Shown: positions 1 through 10,000, counted from the first letter of the stretch. The stretch is 64,000 nucleotides of DNA from Caloramator australicus RC3 (GCF_000297115.1 NZ_CAKP01000065.1:1-64000); one strand, 5' to 3'. A program made the numbers and translations. The notes: generated by a model from the sequence alone, not told the origin.

Positions 1-831
1 ATTTAAGGCAATGAAGGCATGACCTTTAAGGGTATAACGAATGAAATCATGATTTTGCTTTGAATCATAACCTTTATCAGCAATGATGTAACTGCCTTCA
101 AGAGGAAACCATTCATTAGTAGAAGCAAGGATTTCAGTAAGATTAGAAACCTCATTAACATCAGCGGTGGTAGTAAACTCAGCAATAGGAAGACCAGAAA
201 TAGCATCGCAAATGACATGATTTTTGTAACCCCAATAGAACTCATAGTTTTTCTTAGAGTTTACGGTTTTATCTTCAGAAAGATGAAGATTCATGGAGTT
301 ATTAGCGGTATGAACACCTAATTTACAATCTTTATCAGAAGAAGGGGGATTATTTTTAGAAAATTTGTTATTTGAAAAGGATTTAGGGTTGTTAAATTTA
401 GTATTAGCTTTAACAGGGGTAGCATCGACGGAAATAAATTTATTATCGATAAAGCCTAAATCTTTAAGGATATTAACTTGATTTTTCATGATTTCTTTAA
501 GAAAAGAGTTAGAAAGATTTTTAATAAATCTTCGAAAAACAGAGTAAGAAGGTAAAGGTTTAAGAATATCAAAGCCACAAAGTTTAGCAATGATTAAATT
601 GTTTTCTAGAAAATCTTTGAGATCAGTAATTTGAGCAAATTTCTCACATTTCATAACGATGAAGGCTCTAAAGAGAGCATGGCGAGAATAACCGGTAGGA
701 CCGTATTTAGAGGGGAGCCTATCAGGTAAAGGAGATAAATCAAGATTTTCAAATAGTTTTGTATAGAAATTAATAAGTTTTTGAGAAGTAAAGAGTTCAA
801 TAATGTTAAAAATTTCTTGACGTTGATACAT
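1..831 (-). CDS. DDE transposase, IS4/IS5/IS1182-like (partial, C-terminus off window)
   Basis: The frame is open from the ATG at 831 to the window edge (277 codons). It starts MYQRQEIFNI and is preceded by a GGAGGA-type ribosome site. The N-terminal 100 residues have the DUF772-like region (YGPTGYSRHALFRAF). This is followed by SVDATPVKA with the first catalytic Asp, and then IIADKGYDS with the second Asp of a DDE nuclease. The third acidic residue would lie beyond the window. This layout is typical of IS4/IS5/IS1182-group transposases, and the exact family cannot be fixed from one end. No internal stop is visible, so the gene may still be active. Confidence 0.85.
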   Translation of the reverse strand, partial: MYQRQEIFNIIELFTSQKLINFYTKLFENLDLSPLPDRLPSKYGPTGYSRHALFRAFIVMKCEKFAQITDLKDFLENNLIIAKLCGFDILKPLPSYSVFRRFIKNLSNSFLKEIMKNQVNILKDLGFIDNKFISVDATPVKANTKFNNPKSFSNNKFSKNNPPSSDKDCKLGVHTANNSMNLHLSEDKTVNSKKNYEFYWGYKNHVICDAISGLPIAEFTTTADVNEVSNLTEILASTNEWFPLEGSYIIADKGYDSKQNHDFIRYTLKGHAFIALN

Positions 832-983
832 AGAGATTTCCTCCTTTTTGTTGCTAAGTTTATGTTGATATATAAATATAATTCGGCAAAAATGGAGGAA
901 ATCCTATGAAATATATTTGAGTGATAAAAAAAATTTAGTCCTAACGGGCTAGTAGTTTCAAGGTCTTTAAATTATGCTCAAGG
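1..983 (-). mobile_element. Insertion sequence with DDE transposase, one end only
   Basis: One end of an insertion sequence lies here, and the rest runs off the left of the window. It consists of the transposase gene (832 downwards) and about 150 bases of non-coding end sequence (832-983). It abuts the point at about 984 where adhE similarity stops, so the element most likely landed in adhE. I could not define its terminal inverted repeat because only one end is visible. The element boundary is therefore estimated from where adhE coding ends. Confidence 0.75.
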
Positions 984-1826
984 CTATACCTTATCTATTT
1001 CATCATCCTTTAAGAAATAGGAACCTCTCTCCATGAATTCCTTTTTAACTTCATCGTAAACTTCATCTAAAACTATAACAGCCTGTTCTGATGCACATAT
1101 AACTCCGTTGTCAAAGCTTTTTGAAAGAATAATTGAGTTTACTGCCATCTTTATATGAGCTGTTTCATCTATAATGGCTGGTGTATTTCCTGAACCAACA
1201 CCTATAGCTGGTTTTCCAGATGAGTAGGCTGCCTTTACCATTCCAGGACCGCCGGTAGCAAGGATAAAGTCGCATTGGCTCATAAGAAGCTGTGAAAGTT
1301 CAACAGAAGGCTCGTCTATCCAAGCGATGATGTTTTCAGGAGCTCCTGCCTTAACAGCGGCCTTTAAAATTATTCTTGCGGCCTCTATTGTTGAATTTTT
1401 AGCCCTTGGGTGTGGGGAGAATATTATACCGTTTCTTGTTTTTAGCGCAAGGAGGGCTTTAAATATAGCTGTTGATGTTGGGTTTGTTGTAGGAACAATT
1501 GCTGCTATAACGCCAATTGGTTCTGCGATTTTAACAATACCTGAAGATTCATCCTTTTCAATAACTCCACAGGTCTTATCATCCTTGTATTTGTTGTATA
1601 TATATTCTGAAGCAAAGTGGTTTTTAATAACCTTATCTTCGACGATCCCCATTCCTGTCTCTTCAACGGCCATTTTTGCAAGATAAATTCTTGCCTCATT
1701 TGCAGCCATTGCAGCTGCTCTGAAAATCTCGTCAACCTTTTCCTGTGGGAAAGTTGCATATATTTCTTGAGCTTTTCTCACCTCGCTGATTTTTTGCATT
1801 AATTCGTCGTTGTTCGTAATTAACAT
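984..1826 (-). pseudogene. adhE: Bifunctional aldehyde-alcohol dehydrogenase AdhE, truncated to the N-terminal third
   Basis: The sequence matches the start of the acetaldehyde-CoA dehydrogenase domain of AdhE, which reduces acetyl-CoA to acetaldehyde and then ethanol in fermentation. Visible family features are PTTNPTSTAIFKAL, a glycine-rich ATGGPGMVKAAYSSGKPAIGVG stretch (split here by eye into NAD-binding segments), and NGVICASEQ with the thioester Cys. Intact AdhE is about 870 residues. Here it ends after about 280, at the junction with the insertion sequence, so the rest of the aldehyde domain and the whole Fe-dependent alcohol dehydrogenase domain are missing. The start at 1826 has a GAGAGGTG ribosome site; an upstream in-frame start at 1859 has none. 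The remnant is very unlikely to be functional. Confidence 0.9.
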
Positions 1827-1962
1827 ACAAAACACCTCTCTTTGATATAAAATTAACAAACAACATTATAAAAAATAGTATTTTCTTTATAGATAAAGGT
1901 TTTATTGATATAATAAATGATTAAAATGCTTGATAATATTTAGCTGTCAATGTTCTTTTTAA

Positions 1963-1980
1963 TTGTTATTTATTTCACAA
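1963..1980. promoter_or_regulatory. Candidate Rex (NADH-sensing repressor) operator upstream of adhE
   Basis: Read on the minus strand the 18 bases are TTGTGAAATAAATAACAA. They match the Rex pattern TTGTKAA-N4-TTMACAA with one mismatch. The site lies about 140 bp upstream of the adhE start, where clostridial adhE genes commonly have Rex sites. The rest of the 1827-2128 gap holds the Uma2-gene promoter and otherwise nothing I recognise. Confidence 0.5.
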
Positions 1981-2068
1981 TTTAATTATAATATTTTGTG
2001 AGCAAAAAATCAATAGTTTTTGATAAAATTTTAACAAGTTATATTTTTATACTGTATTTTCTTTTCAC

Positions 2069-2096
2069 TTGTAAAAATTATCAATTAAACTATAAT
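2069..2096 (+). promoter_or_regulatory. Sigma-A-type promoter for the Uma2-family gene
   Basis: TTGTAA (2069-2074) and a perfect TATAAT (2091-2096) are separated by 16 bp, about 30 bp before the Uma2-family start codon. Confidence 0.5.
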
Positions 2097-2128
2097 AAAA
2101 GTATGAATATGTTTTAGGGGTTGGTTAT

Positions 2129-2680
2129 ATGCTACCGGAGGCAAGAAAATACTCTTATCAAGAATTTTTAGAGTTAACTAAGGATAAAAGAGCCGAATTT
2201 ATAGATGGACAAATTTATCTTTGGGCATCACCATCTACAGAACATCAAAGAACAGTAGGAAGGCTTTTTGCAAAGTTTTTAGAGTATTTTGAAGATAAAG
2301 GGTGTGAACCTTTTGTTGCTCCCTATGACGTTATATTTGAAAATGAAAATACAGGAGAAAAACACGTTGTTCAACCTGATATTACAGTGATTTGCGACAA
2401 GAGCAAAATAACAGCAGAAAATTATAGAGGGATTCCTAAACTTATTGTTGAAGTTTTATCACCTTCGAATGCATCCCATGATTATATAAAAAAGATGGAT
2501 TTATATTCGAGGTTTGGTGTAGATGAATATTGGATTGCAAGTCCTAAAGGAAAGATTGTCCAGGTTTTTGTTCTAAAGGAAGGGATGTATATAGAATATG
2601 GCACATTTTCAAAAGATGATTTTGTAGAATCGGCTTTCTTTAATGATTTAAAGATAAATCTAACAGAAATATTTGTCTAA
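2129..2680 (+). CDS. Uma2-family PD-(D/E)XK endonuclease-like protein
   Basis: 183 residues, the usual size for Uma2 (DUF820) proteins, which are restriction-endonuclease-fold proteins common in cyanobacteria and thermophilic Firmicutes. Their function is not settled. The active-site layout is visible: PDITVIC (Asp) followed by PKLIVEVLSPS (Glu), then a helix with DYIKKMDLYSRFGVDEYWI, the family signature. It stands alone behind its own promoter and is closed by a small hairpin. The ribosome site is poor (GGGGTTGG), but the ATG at 2129 gives the expected N-terminus. Confidence 0.85.
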   Translation: MLPEARKYSYQEFLELTKDKRAEFIDGQIYLWASPSTEHQRTVGRLFAKFLEYFEDKGCEPFVAPYDVIFENENTGEKHVVQPDITVICDKSKITAENYRGIPKLIVEVLSPSNASHDYIKKMDLYSRFGVDEYWIASPKGKIVQVFVLKEGMYIEYGTFSKDDFVESAFFNDLKINLTEIFV

Positions 2681-2700
2681 GCCCAAAAGGGCTTTTTAAT
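2679..2700 (+). terminator. Short hairpin terminator after the Uma2-family gene
   Basis: AAGCCC, an AAAA loop and GGGCTT are followed by a T run, overlapping the stop codon. It separates this gene from larE. Confidence 0.6.
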
Positions 2701-2717
2701 TTAAAAGGAGGTTACTT

Positions 2718-3527
2718 ATGGATAGCTTTACAAAACTTAATGAACTTAAAAACATATTAGAGGATATGGGAAGCGTTTTAGTTGCTTTGTCTGGGGGAAT
2801 AGATAGCTCCTTTTTATTGAAGGTATCTAAGGATGTATTAGGAAATAGAGCAGTAGCAGCCACAGCTATATCCTACATATACCCTTCGTGGGAAATTAAT
2901 GAGGCAAGGGAATTTGCAAAGGAATTAGGTGTTGAGCATGTGGAGATTGAGTTTGATCCCTTAACGGATGTTTTAGGTTTTAAAAATAACCCAATAGATA
3001 GATGCTACATCTGTAAAAGGACTGTTTTTTCAAAGCTAATTTCCTTTGCCAACGAAGTTGGAATAGACTATGTTGTGGATGGAACTAATGCCGATGATTT
3101 AAAGGATTATAGACCAGGGCTTAGAGCAATAGAAGAGCTTAAAGTTAAAAGCCCCTTACTTATGGCAGGTCTTACAAAGGAGGATATAAGATTTTTAGCA
3201 AAGGAAATGGGACTTAAATTTTATGATAAACCCTCCTTTGCTTGCCTTGCAACAAGGATTCCCTATGGGGATGAGATAAACAAAATAAAACTAAAGATGA
3301 TTGATGATGCTGAAGTTTTTCTAATAAACAAGGGTTTTAAAAATGTAAGGGTAAGATGTCATGGGAATATTGCAAGGATAGAAGTTTCAAAGGATGATTT
3401 TAAAAAGTTTTTTAGTATGGAACTTATAGATGAAGTTGAAAAAAAGCTAAAGGAAATAGGCTTTAAATATGTATCATTAGATCTTACGGGTTATAAAACA
3501 GGAAGTTTAAATGTGGGGGTAAAGTAA
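2718..3527 (+). CDS. larE: ATP-dependent sacrificial sulfur transferase LarE
   Basis: LarE supplies the two sulfurs of the nickel-pincer nucleotide (NPN) cofactor. It adenylates pyridinium-3,5-biscarboxylic acid mononucleotide and donates sulfur from its own Cys in the lactobacillar type. The PP-loop ATP motif ALSGGIDSSFLLK lies at about residues 23-35. SFACLATRIPYG at about 174-185 carries the Cys in the position of the sacrificial sulfur donor. The length of 269 residues fits the family. The start has a perfect GGAGG site. The stop overlaps the larB start (TAATG), so larE, larB and larC are translationally coupled. Confidence 0.93.
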   Translation: MDSFTKLNELKNILEDMGSVLVALSGGIDSSFLLKVSKDVLGNRAVAATAISYIYPSWEINEAREFAKELGVEHVEIEFDPLTDVLGFKNNPIDRCYICKRTVFSKLISFANEVGIDYVVDGTNADDLKDYRPGLRAIEELKVKSPLLMAGLTKEDIRFLAKEMGLKFYDKPSFACLATRIPYGDEINKIKLKMIDDAEVFLINKGFKNVRVRCHGNIARIEVSKDDFKKFFSMELIDEVEKKLKEIGFKYVSLDLTGYKTGSLNVGVK

Positions 3528-4294
3528 TGGACAGGAATACGCTAAAGGAGATACTAACTAAAGTTAAAGAAGGGGAGCTGGATGTAGAGAAGGCTCTTGA
3601 TGCATTAAAGGATGTTCCCTTTAAGGATTTAGACTTTGCAAAGCTTGATTACCATAGGGGCATAAGGGTTGGTTATCCAGAGGTTATTTTTACTGAAGGT
3701 AAAGATATTAATCATTTGAGGGGAATTCTTTTAGATATGATAAACAGAGATGCCAATGTCCTTGCAACAAGGATGTCAAAGGAGGTTTATGAAAGAGTAA
3801 AGGATATTTCCAAAAACATGGTATATCATGAGATTGCAAGGATACTCATAGTAAATCCAAAGGATGTTGAAAAGGTAGGTAAGGTTGCTGTTGTCACAGG
3901 GGGAACGGCAGATATCCCTGTGGCAGAAGAGGCAGCAGTAACCCTTGAGGCCTTTGGAAATAATGTTGTAAGGATTTTTGATGTTGGGGTTGCAGGAATA
4001 CATAGATTGTTTTCTAATATGGATAAAATTAAGGGATCGAGCTGCATTGTTGCAGTTGCTGGAATGGAGGGTGCCCTTCCTTCCGTCCTTGCTGGACTTG
4101 TGGATGTTCCTGTTATTGCTGTCCCAACAAGCGTAGGATATGGGGCAAATTTTAAGGGGCTTTCTGCTCTTTTAACTATGCTAAACTCTTGTGCTGCTGG
4201 TATTTCCGTTGTTAATATCGACAACGGATTTGGTGCAGGATATATCGCTTCTATGATAAACAAAGGATTTTTTAGAAACGGAGTGGTAAAATGA
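3527..4294 (+). CDS. larB: Pyridinium-3,5-biscarboxylic acid mononucleotide synthase LarB
   Basis: LarB carboxylates nicotinic acid adenine dinucleotide and cleaves its phosphoanhydride to start NPN cofactor synthesis. It belongs to the PurE/AIR-carboxylase-like family. Visible signatures are VVTGGTADIPVAEEAA, DVGVAGIHRL and VAVAGMEGALPSVLAGLVDVPVIAVPTS, matching the PurE-like core in the C-terminal half. The 255 residues match the usual length. It overlaps larE by one base and larC by four. Confidence 0.93.
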   Translation: MDRNTLKEILTKVKEGELDVEKALDALKDVPFKDLDFAKLDYHRGIRVGYPEVIFTEGKDINHLRGILLDMINRDANVLATRMSKEVYERVKDISKNMVYHEIARILIVNPKDVEKVGKVAVVTGGTADIPVAEEAAVTLEAFGNNVVRIFDVGVAGIHRLFSNMDKIKGSSCIVAVAGMEGALPSVLAGLVDVPVIAVPTSVGYGANFKGLSALLTMLNSCAAGISVVNIDNGFGAGYIASMINKGFFRNGVVK

Positions 4295-5445
4295 TACTTT
4301 ATTTTGACTGCTTTTCAGGAATTAGCGGTGATATGGCTGTAGGTGCTCTTTTAGATCTTGGCGTTCCTAAGGATTATTTAATTGAGAATTTAAAAAGTTT
4401 AAATATAGATGAAGAATATGAAATAGAAATCAGAAAGAGCAATAAAAACGGCATAGAAGGAACGGACTTTTATGTTTTTTTAAAAGAGGAAAATATCCAT
4501 CATCATGAAAGAAATTTAAAGGATATAATAAGCATTATAGATAAAAGCAGGATTACAGATGGTGCCAAAGAGATTGCAAAAAGGATTTTCAATATAATAG
4601 CAGAGGCGGAGGCAAAGGTCCACGGAAAAAGCATAGATGAGGTTCATTTCCATGAGGTTGGAGCGGTGGATTCGATAATTGACATTGTTGGAGTTGCTGT
4701 TTGTATAGATTATTTAAAACCTGATAAAATAATTTCCTCATATGTAAATACAGGAAGCGGATTCGTAAAATGCCAGCACGGGATTTTGCCTGTTCCGGCA
4801 CCGGCAACCATGAATATATTAAAAGATGTTCCTATTTATTTTGATGAAAGAAAATTTGAGCTTACAACTCCAACGGGAGCAGCTATTTTAAAGGGGCTTT
4901 GTACAGAGTTTGTTGAGGGAATTAACATGAAGATAAGGGCAGTGGGATATGGTTGTGGTAAAAAGAATACAGAAAAGCCTAATGTTTTAAGGATTGTCCT
5001 TGGTGATGAAGATAAGGAGGAAGTTGTTTTACTTGAAACTACAATAGATGATATGAATCCTCAGTTTTACGGATATGTTATGGATAAACTATTTGAAAAG
5101 GGTGCCCTCGATGTTTATCTTACTCCGGTTTATATGAAAAAAAATAGGCCTGGAATTGTAATATCAGTTCTTGTTCATGAAAACAAGGAAAAATCCATAA
5201 TTGAGGTTCTATTTAAAGAAACGACGACAATAGGAATAAGAAAATTTAAAATAAAAAGATATGAACTTCAAAGGGAAATCAAAAGGGTGGAGACGGAATT
5301 TGGTAAAGTCGATTTTAAAATTTCAAAATACGAAGGTGAAATTGTAAACATATCCCCTGAATTCGAGGATTTAAAAAGGATTTCAATGGATATGGGACTT
5401 CCTTTGAAGGATGTTTATAATTTTGTAAGGAGAACTAAGCTTTAG
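4291..5445 (+). CDS. larC: Nickel-pincer cofactor cyclometallase LarC
   Basis: LarC inserts nickel into the pincer ligand in a CTP-dependent reaction, the last step of NPN synthesis. The N-terminus YFDCFSGISGDMAVGALLDLG and DEVHFHEVGAVDSIIDIVG are family hallmarks. The C-terminal region with ETTIDDMNPQFYGYVMDKLFEKGALDVYLTPVYMKKNRPG corresponds to the part that in Lactobacillus plantarum needs a programmed ribosomal frameshift. Here all 384 residues are read in a single frame. It is the last lar gene; the nucleotidyltransferase gene follows after 11 bases. Confidence 0.94.
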   Translation: MILYFDCFSGISGDMAVGALLDLGVPKDYLIENLKSLNIDEEYEIEIRKSNKNGIEGTDFYVFLKEENIHHHERNLKDIISIIDKSRITDGAKEIAKRIFNIIAEAEAKVHGKSIDEVHFHEVGAVDSIIDIVGVAVCIDYLKPDKIISSYVNTGSGFVKCQHGILPVPAPATMNILKDVPIYFDERKFELTTPTGAAILKGLCTEFVEGINMKIRAVGYGCGKKNTEKPNVLRIVLGDEDKEEVVLLETTIDDMNPQFYGYVMDKLFEKGALDVYLTPVYMKKNRPGIVISVLVHENKEKSIIEVLFKETTTIGIRKFKIKRYELQREIKRVETEFGKVDFKISKYEGEIVNISPEFEDLKRISMDMGLPLKDVYNFVRRTKL

Positions 5446-5456
5446 GGGTTGATTTA

Positions 5457-5876
5457 ATGATATCTATAGAGGATAAAATTCCTGCTTTAGTTAATTATTT
5501 TAATGAAGATAAGAGAGTAATTGCCGTTTATATAATAGGTTCATATGGAACGGAATATCAAAGGGAAGATAGCGATATAGACTTTGCGGTTTTATTTGAA
5601 GATGATATTGATTTTATTGAAGAAACAAAGATAGCTTGTAAAATTACAGAAATATTAAAATTTGATAATGTAGATATTGTAAACCTAAATAAGGCTCCCT
5701 TGACACTTCAAGTTAAAGCAATTAATGAGGGAAGAGAAATTTATGTTGCTGATTCTATAAAGCTTAGCGATTTTATTGAATTAGTTTATAAAAAATACAG
5801 AGATGCAAAATATTTTATTGATTCCTTTAACAGAGATTTCTTTTCAAATTTTAAAAATAGAGGTGTTAACGGATGA
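5457..5876 (+). CDS. mntA: MntA-like nucleotidyltransferase antitoxin
   Basis: A minimal nucleotidyltransferase of 139 residues. YIIGSYGTEYQREDSDIDFAVLFED at about 26-50 gives the GSxG motif and the DxD metal-binding pair. In HepT-MntA (type VII) toxin-antitoxin systems, MntA inactivates HepT by transferring AMP groups to a Tyr near its active site. The gene overlaps the following HepT gene by four bases (ATGA), the usual coupling. The order antitoxin-toxin is one of the known arrangements. It lies 11 bases after larC, so it may share the lar transcript. Confidence 0.88.
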   Translation: MISIEDKIPALVNYFNEDKRVIAVYIIGSYGTEYQREDSDIDFAVLFEDDIDFIEETKIACKITEILKFDNVDIVNLNKAPLTLQVKAINEGREIYVADSIKLSDFIELVYKKYRDAKYFIDSFNRDFFSNFKNRGVNG

Positions 5877-6295
5877 TTTTAAATATAGATTACGACAAAG
5901 TTAGGAATAAGCTTTTGTTTATCCAGGAAAACCTTAAAAAACTTGAAGAGCTAAGGAATTTTACAAAGGAAGAATTTTTAAATGATTTTAGGAATGTTGA
6001 TAGTGCAAAGTATCTTTTACAAACATCTATTGAGGCAATGCTTGATATTGCAAACCATATTATTGCAAGAAATAGATGGGGGAAGGTTGAAAGTAATAGA
6101 GATTCTTTTGAAATATTGCATCAAAATAGAATTATTGACAAAAACGACATTGAAACTTATTTCTTAATGGCAAAGTTTAGAAATAGGATAGTTCATATGT
6201 ATATAGAAGTGGATAACGAAACAATTTATAATGTTCTGCAAAACAATCTTAAGGATATAAAAAGATTTGTAGATACAATATCAATGAATATATAA
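5873..6295 (+). CDS. hepT: HepT-like HEPN ribonuclease toxin (DUF86)
   Basis: 140 residues of all-alpha HEPN fold. The catalytic RX4HXY motif is seen as RNRIVHMY near residues 103-110. HepT toxins are RNases held inactive by MntA-mediated AMPylation of the motif Tyr, which is present here. The gene is directly coupled to the nucleotidyltransferase upstream. Both partners look intact, with catalytic residues in place. Confidence 0.88.
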   Translation: MILNIDYDKVRNKLLFIQENLKKLEELRNFTKEEFLNDFRNVDSAKYLLQTSIEAMLDIANHIIARNRWGKVESNRDSFEILHQNRIIDKNDIETYFLMAKFRNRIVHMYIEVDNETIYNVLQNNLKDIKRFVDTISMNI

Positions 6296-6311
6296 TTTTT
6301 GTATATGATCC

Positions 6312-6340
6312 TTGACGCAACGTTTTTTTAATAATATAAT
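6312..6340 (+). promoter_or_regulatory. Promoter of the guaB riboswitch leader
   Basis: TTGACG (6312-6317), a 17-bp spacer and TATAAT (6335-6340) make a near-consensus sigma-A promoter, just upstream of the purine riboswitch. Confidence 0.75.
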
Positions 6341-6368
6341 ACTAAAAAACGATATATTTTGACATTAC

Positions 6369-6442
6369 CTGCTCATATAATCCAAGGAATATGGCCTTGG
6401 AGTCTCTACCGGGTGGCCGTAAACTACCCGACTATGAGTAAG
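6369..6442 (+). promoter_or_regulatory. Guanine-type purine riboswitch aptamer
   Basis: The conserved purine aptamer is readable: CTCATATAATCC, the ATATGG junction, GTCTCTACCGGGT, CCGTAAACTACCCG and ACTATGAG. The P1 stem pairs TGCTCATA with TATGAGTA with one wobble. The specificity base (position 74 in xpt numbering, in CCGACTATG) is C, which indicates guanine or hypoxanthine rather than adenine. It precedes guaB, the first committed GMP-synthesis gene, so GMP-pathway shut-off by guanine is expected. Confidence 0.95.
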
Positions 6443-6460
6443 GCTTAATATGCTTTTTTT

Positions 6461-6498
6461 GGCATACTACGCTTTACTCGTAGTATGCCTTTTTGTTT
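6461..6498 (+). terminator. Riboswitch-controlled intrinsic terminator
   Basis: GGCATACTACG and CGTAGTATGCC form an 11-bp stem with a short loop followed by TTTTTG. The alternative pairing is 6431-6444 (the 3' strand of P1) with 6471-6484, so ligand-bound P1 frees the terminator. This is an OFF switch. Confidence 0.9.
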
Positions 6499-6516
6499 TA
6501 TGTAAATAATAATTAA

Positions 6517-7992
<1,476 letters not shown>

Positions 7993-8058
7993 TGCCTGCC
8001 ACTTGACATTTTGACTTTTTGACATTTCTATAAATTACCAAATTATTAGGAGGAGATT

Positions 8059-9591
8059 ATGGAAAAGGAACTTGTAATTATAGTTGATTTTGGAGGGCAA
8101 TATGCCCAGCTTATAGCAAGAAGAGTTAGGGAAAGCAGGGTTTACTGCGAAATAGTTCCCTATGATGAAGCTCTTGAAAGGATAAAAAAGGCAAATCCAA
8201 AGGGGATAATTTTTTCAGGAGGGCCAAATAGCGTTTATGATGAAAGGGCACCTAAAATAGATAAAGAAATATTTGAATTAAATATCCCCATTTTAGGTAT
8301 ATGTTATGGGGATCAGCTTATAGCAGAGAGCCTTGGAGGTAAGGTTGATAGGGCAGAGGTTAGGGAATATGGGAATACATTAATAAACTTTGATTTATCT
8401 TCTATGCTGTTTAAAGGCTTACAGGAAAAGGCTATATGCTGGATGAGCCATACAGATCAAATAGTAAAACTTCCTGAAGGTTTTAGAGTAACAGCATCAA
8501 GTGAAAACTGTCCTATCGCTGCGATGGAGGATGAAAAGAGAAAAATATTTGGCCTTCAATTCCACCCTGAGGTTCATCATACCCAATTTGGAAGGGAAAT
8601 AATTAATAATTTCCTTTTTAATATCTGTAACTTAAGTGGAAGCTGGACAATATCCTCCTTTGTAGATGACAAGATAAAGGAGATTAAAGAAAGAATAGGT
8701 GACAAAAGGGCAATTTGTGCTCTATCGGGAGGAGTAGACTCATCAGTTGCAGCTGTTTTGGTCCACAGGGCAATAGGAGATAACTTAACCTGTATTTTTG
8801 TAGATCACGGTCTTTTAAGGCTCAATGAAGCCGAGGAGGTCTATAGAACATTTAAGGAAAAGTTTAACATGAACCTTATAATGGTAAATGCAAAGGATAG
8901 ATTTTTAGAAAGATTGAAGGGAGTTTCAGATCCGGAAAGAAAAAGAAAGATTATAGGCGAAGAATTTATAAGGGTATTTGAGGAGGAGGCAAATAAAATA
9001 AAGGGAGCTGAATTTTTAGTTCAAGGGACGATATATCCCGATGTTGTTGAAAGCGGAACAAAAACTTCAGCTACAATAAAGAGCCACCACAACGTTGGAG
9101 GCCTTCCGGAGGATCTTAAGTTTGAGCTTGTTGAACCCCTAAGGGAGCTTTTTAAGGATGAAGTTAGGGAAGTTGGAAGGCAGCTTGGAATTCCAGAGGA
9201 TTTAATATCAAGGCAGCCCTTCCCAGGTCCAGGCCTTGCAATTAGAGTTTTAGGTGAAGTTACTGAGGATAAATTAAACATTTTAAGGCAGGCGGATTTT
9301 ATATTTAGAGAAGAAATAAAAAAGGCAGGACTTCATAGAGATATATGGCAGTATTTTGCCGTTTTACCAGATATAAAAAGCGTTGGAGTTATGGGGGATG
9401 AAAGAACTTATGCCTATACGATAGCCCTAAGGGCTGTTGAGAGCGTAGACGGCATGACCTCCGACTGGTTTAGAATCCCCTATGAGGTGCTTGCAAGGGT
9501 CTCCTCAAGGATAGTAAACGAAGTTAAGGGAGTAAATAGAGTTGTATATGACATAACTTCAAAGCCACCTGCAACAATTGAATGGGAATAA
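8059..9591 (+). CDS. guaA: GMP synthase (glutamine-hydrolysing)
   Basis: GuaA converts XMP to GMP using glutamine. The N-terminal class I amidotransferase has GICYGDQL with the nucleophile Cys at about residue 82 and FHPEVHHT with His and Glu. The PP-loop ATPase has [14 protein letters not shown] at about residues 221-234. The C-terminal dimerisation domain has [11 protein letters not shown] and ends in KPPATIEWE. All 510 residues are present. It sits behind guaB and is probably transcribed from the same riboswitch-controlled promoter. GGAGGAG precedes the ATG. Confidence 0.97.
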   Translation: MEKELVIIVDFGGQYAQLIARRVRESRVYCEIVPYDEALERIKKANPKGIIFSGGPNSVYDERAPKIDKEIFELNIPILGICYGDQLIAESLGGKVDRAEVREYGNTLINFDLSSMLFKGLQEKAICWMSHTDQIVKLPEGFRVTASSENCPIAAMEDEKRKIFGLQFHPEVHHTQFGREIINNFLFNICNLSGSWTISSFVDDKIKEIKERIGDKRAICALSGGVDSSVAAVLVHRAIGDNLTCIFVDHGLLRLNEAEEVYRTFKEKFNMNLIMVNAKDRFLERLKGVSDPERKRKIIGEEFIRVFEEEANKIKGAEFLVQGTIYPDVVESGTKTSATIKSHHNVGGLPEDLKFELVEPLRELFKDEVREVGRQLGIPEDLISRQPFPGPGLAIRVLGEVTEDKLNILRQADFIFREEIKKAGLHRDIWQYFAVLPDIKSVGVMGDERTYAYTIALRAVESVDGMTSDWFRIPYEVLARVSSRIVNEVKGVNRVVYDITSKPPATIEWE

Positions 9592-9620
9592 AGTGCAGCG
9601 CTGCTGCACTTTATTTTATT
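9591..9620 (+). terminator. Bidirectional terminator between guaA and bacteriohemerythrin
   Basis: AAGTGCAGC, a GCT loop and GCTGCACTT are followed by TATTTTATT. It overlaps the guaA stop on one side and the end of the hemerythrin gene on the other, so it likely serves both strands. Confidence 0.8.
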
Positions 9621-10000
9621 ATTGCTTTATCTTTTTCTAATATATGATTTACAAGCCAATCGGCGATGAAGTTGAAAATATCAAGAAGGTATTTATCTTG
9701 CTCCCCATCTATATTTTCAAGGTCTATACTTTGAATTTTTTCAATGAATTTTTGATGTTCTATTTTGTGCATAAAATATCCTTCATATCCTATTTCCTTC
9801 ATAAATTTTTCTTCTTTTCCAAAATGATAGATAGTATAATCCTCAAGTTCCTTTAAAATTTCTACTATTTTGTCATACTTGTCCATATAAAATTGATTTT
9901 TAAGAGTATCATAGACTCTGCCGGCGATTTCAATCAAATGCTTATGCTGCTGGTCAATACTTTCTACTCCTATTGAATAATCTTCCCTCCATTTAATCAT
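9611..10000 (-). CDS. Bacteriohemerythrin
   Basis: A single-domain hemerythrin of about 129 residues that binds O2 at a non-haem di-iron site; in anaerobes it is thought to deliver or scavenge oxygen. The iron ligands are visible in order: DQQHKHL, HFGKEE, HKIEH, and HILEKD at the C-terminus. The start was placed at 10000 (MIKWRED) because GGGGGTG lies just before it; an in-frame ATG 15 bases upstream lacks a site. It is transcribed alone, convergent with guaA. A weak Fur-like sequence (10033-10051) lies upstream. Confidence 0.92.
   Translation of the reverse strand: MIKWREDYSIGVESIDQQHKHLIEIAGRVYDTLKNQFYMDKYDKIVEILKELEDYTIYHFGKEEKFMKEIGYEGYFMHKIEHQKFIEKIQSIDLENIDGEQDKYLLDIFNFIADWLVNHILEKDKAIIK

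Noticed and set aside
4589-4807. Open frame on the minus strand inside larC
   Set aside because: It mirrors larC coding on the other strand, has no ribosome site and no recognisable protein features. The same applies to other antisense frames over guaB, guaA, nadC and the ABC genes.
4291-5445. Programmed frameshift in larC as in Lactobacillus plantarum
   Set aside because: The gene reads through in one frame over 384 codons, so no frameshift is needed.
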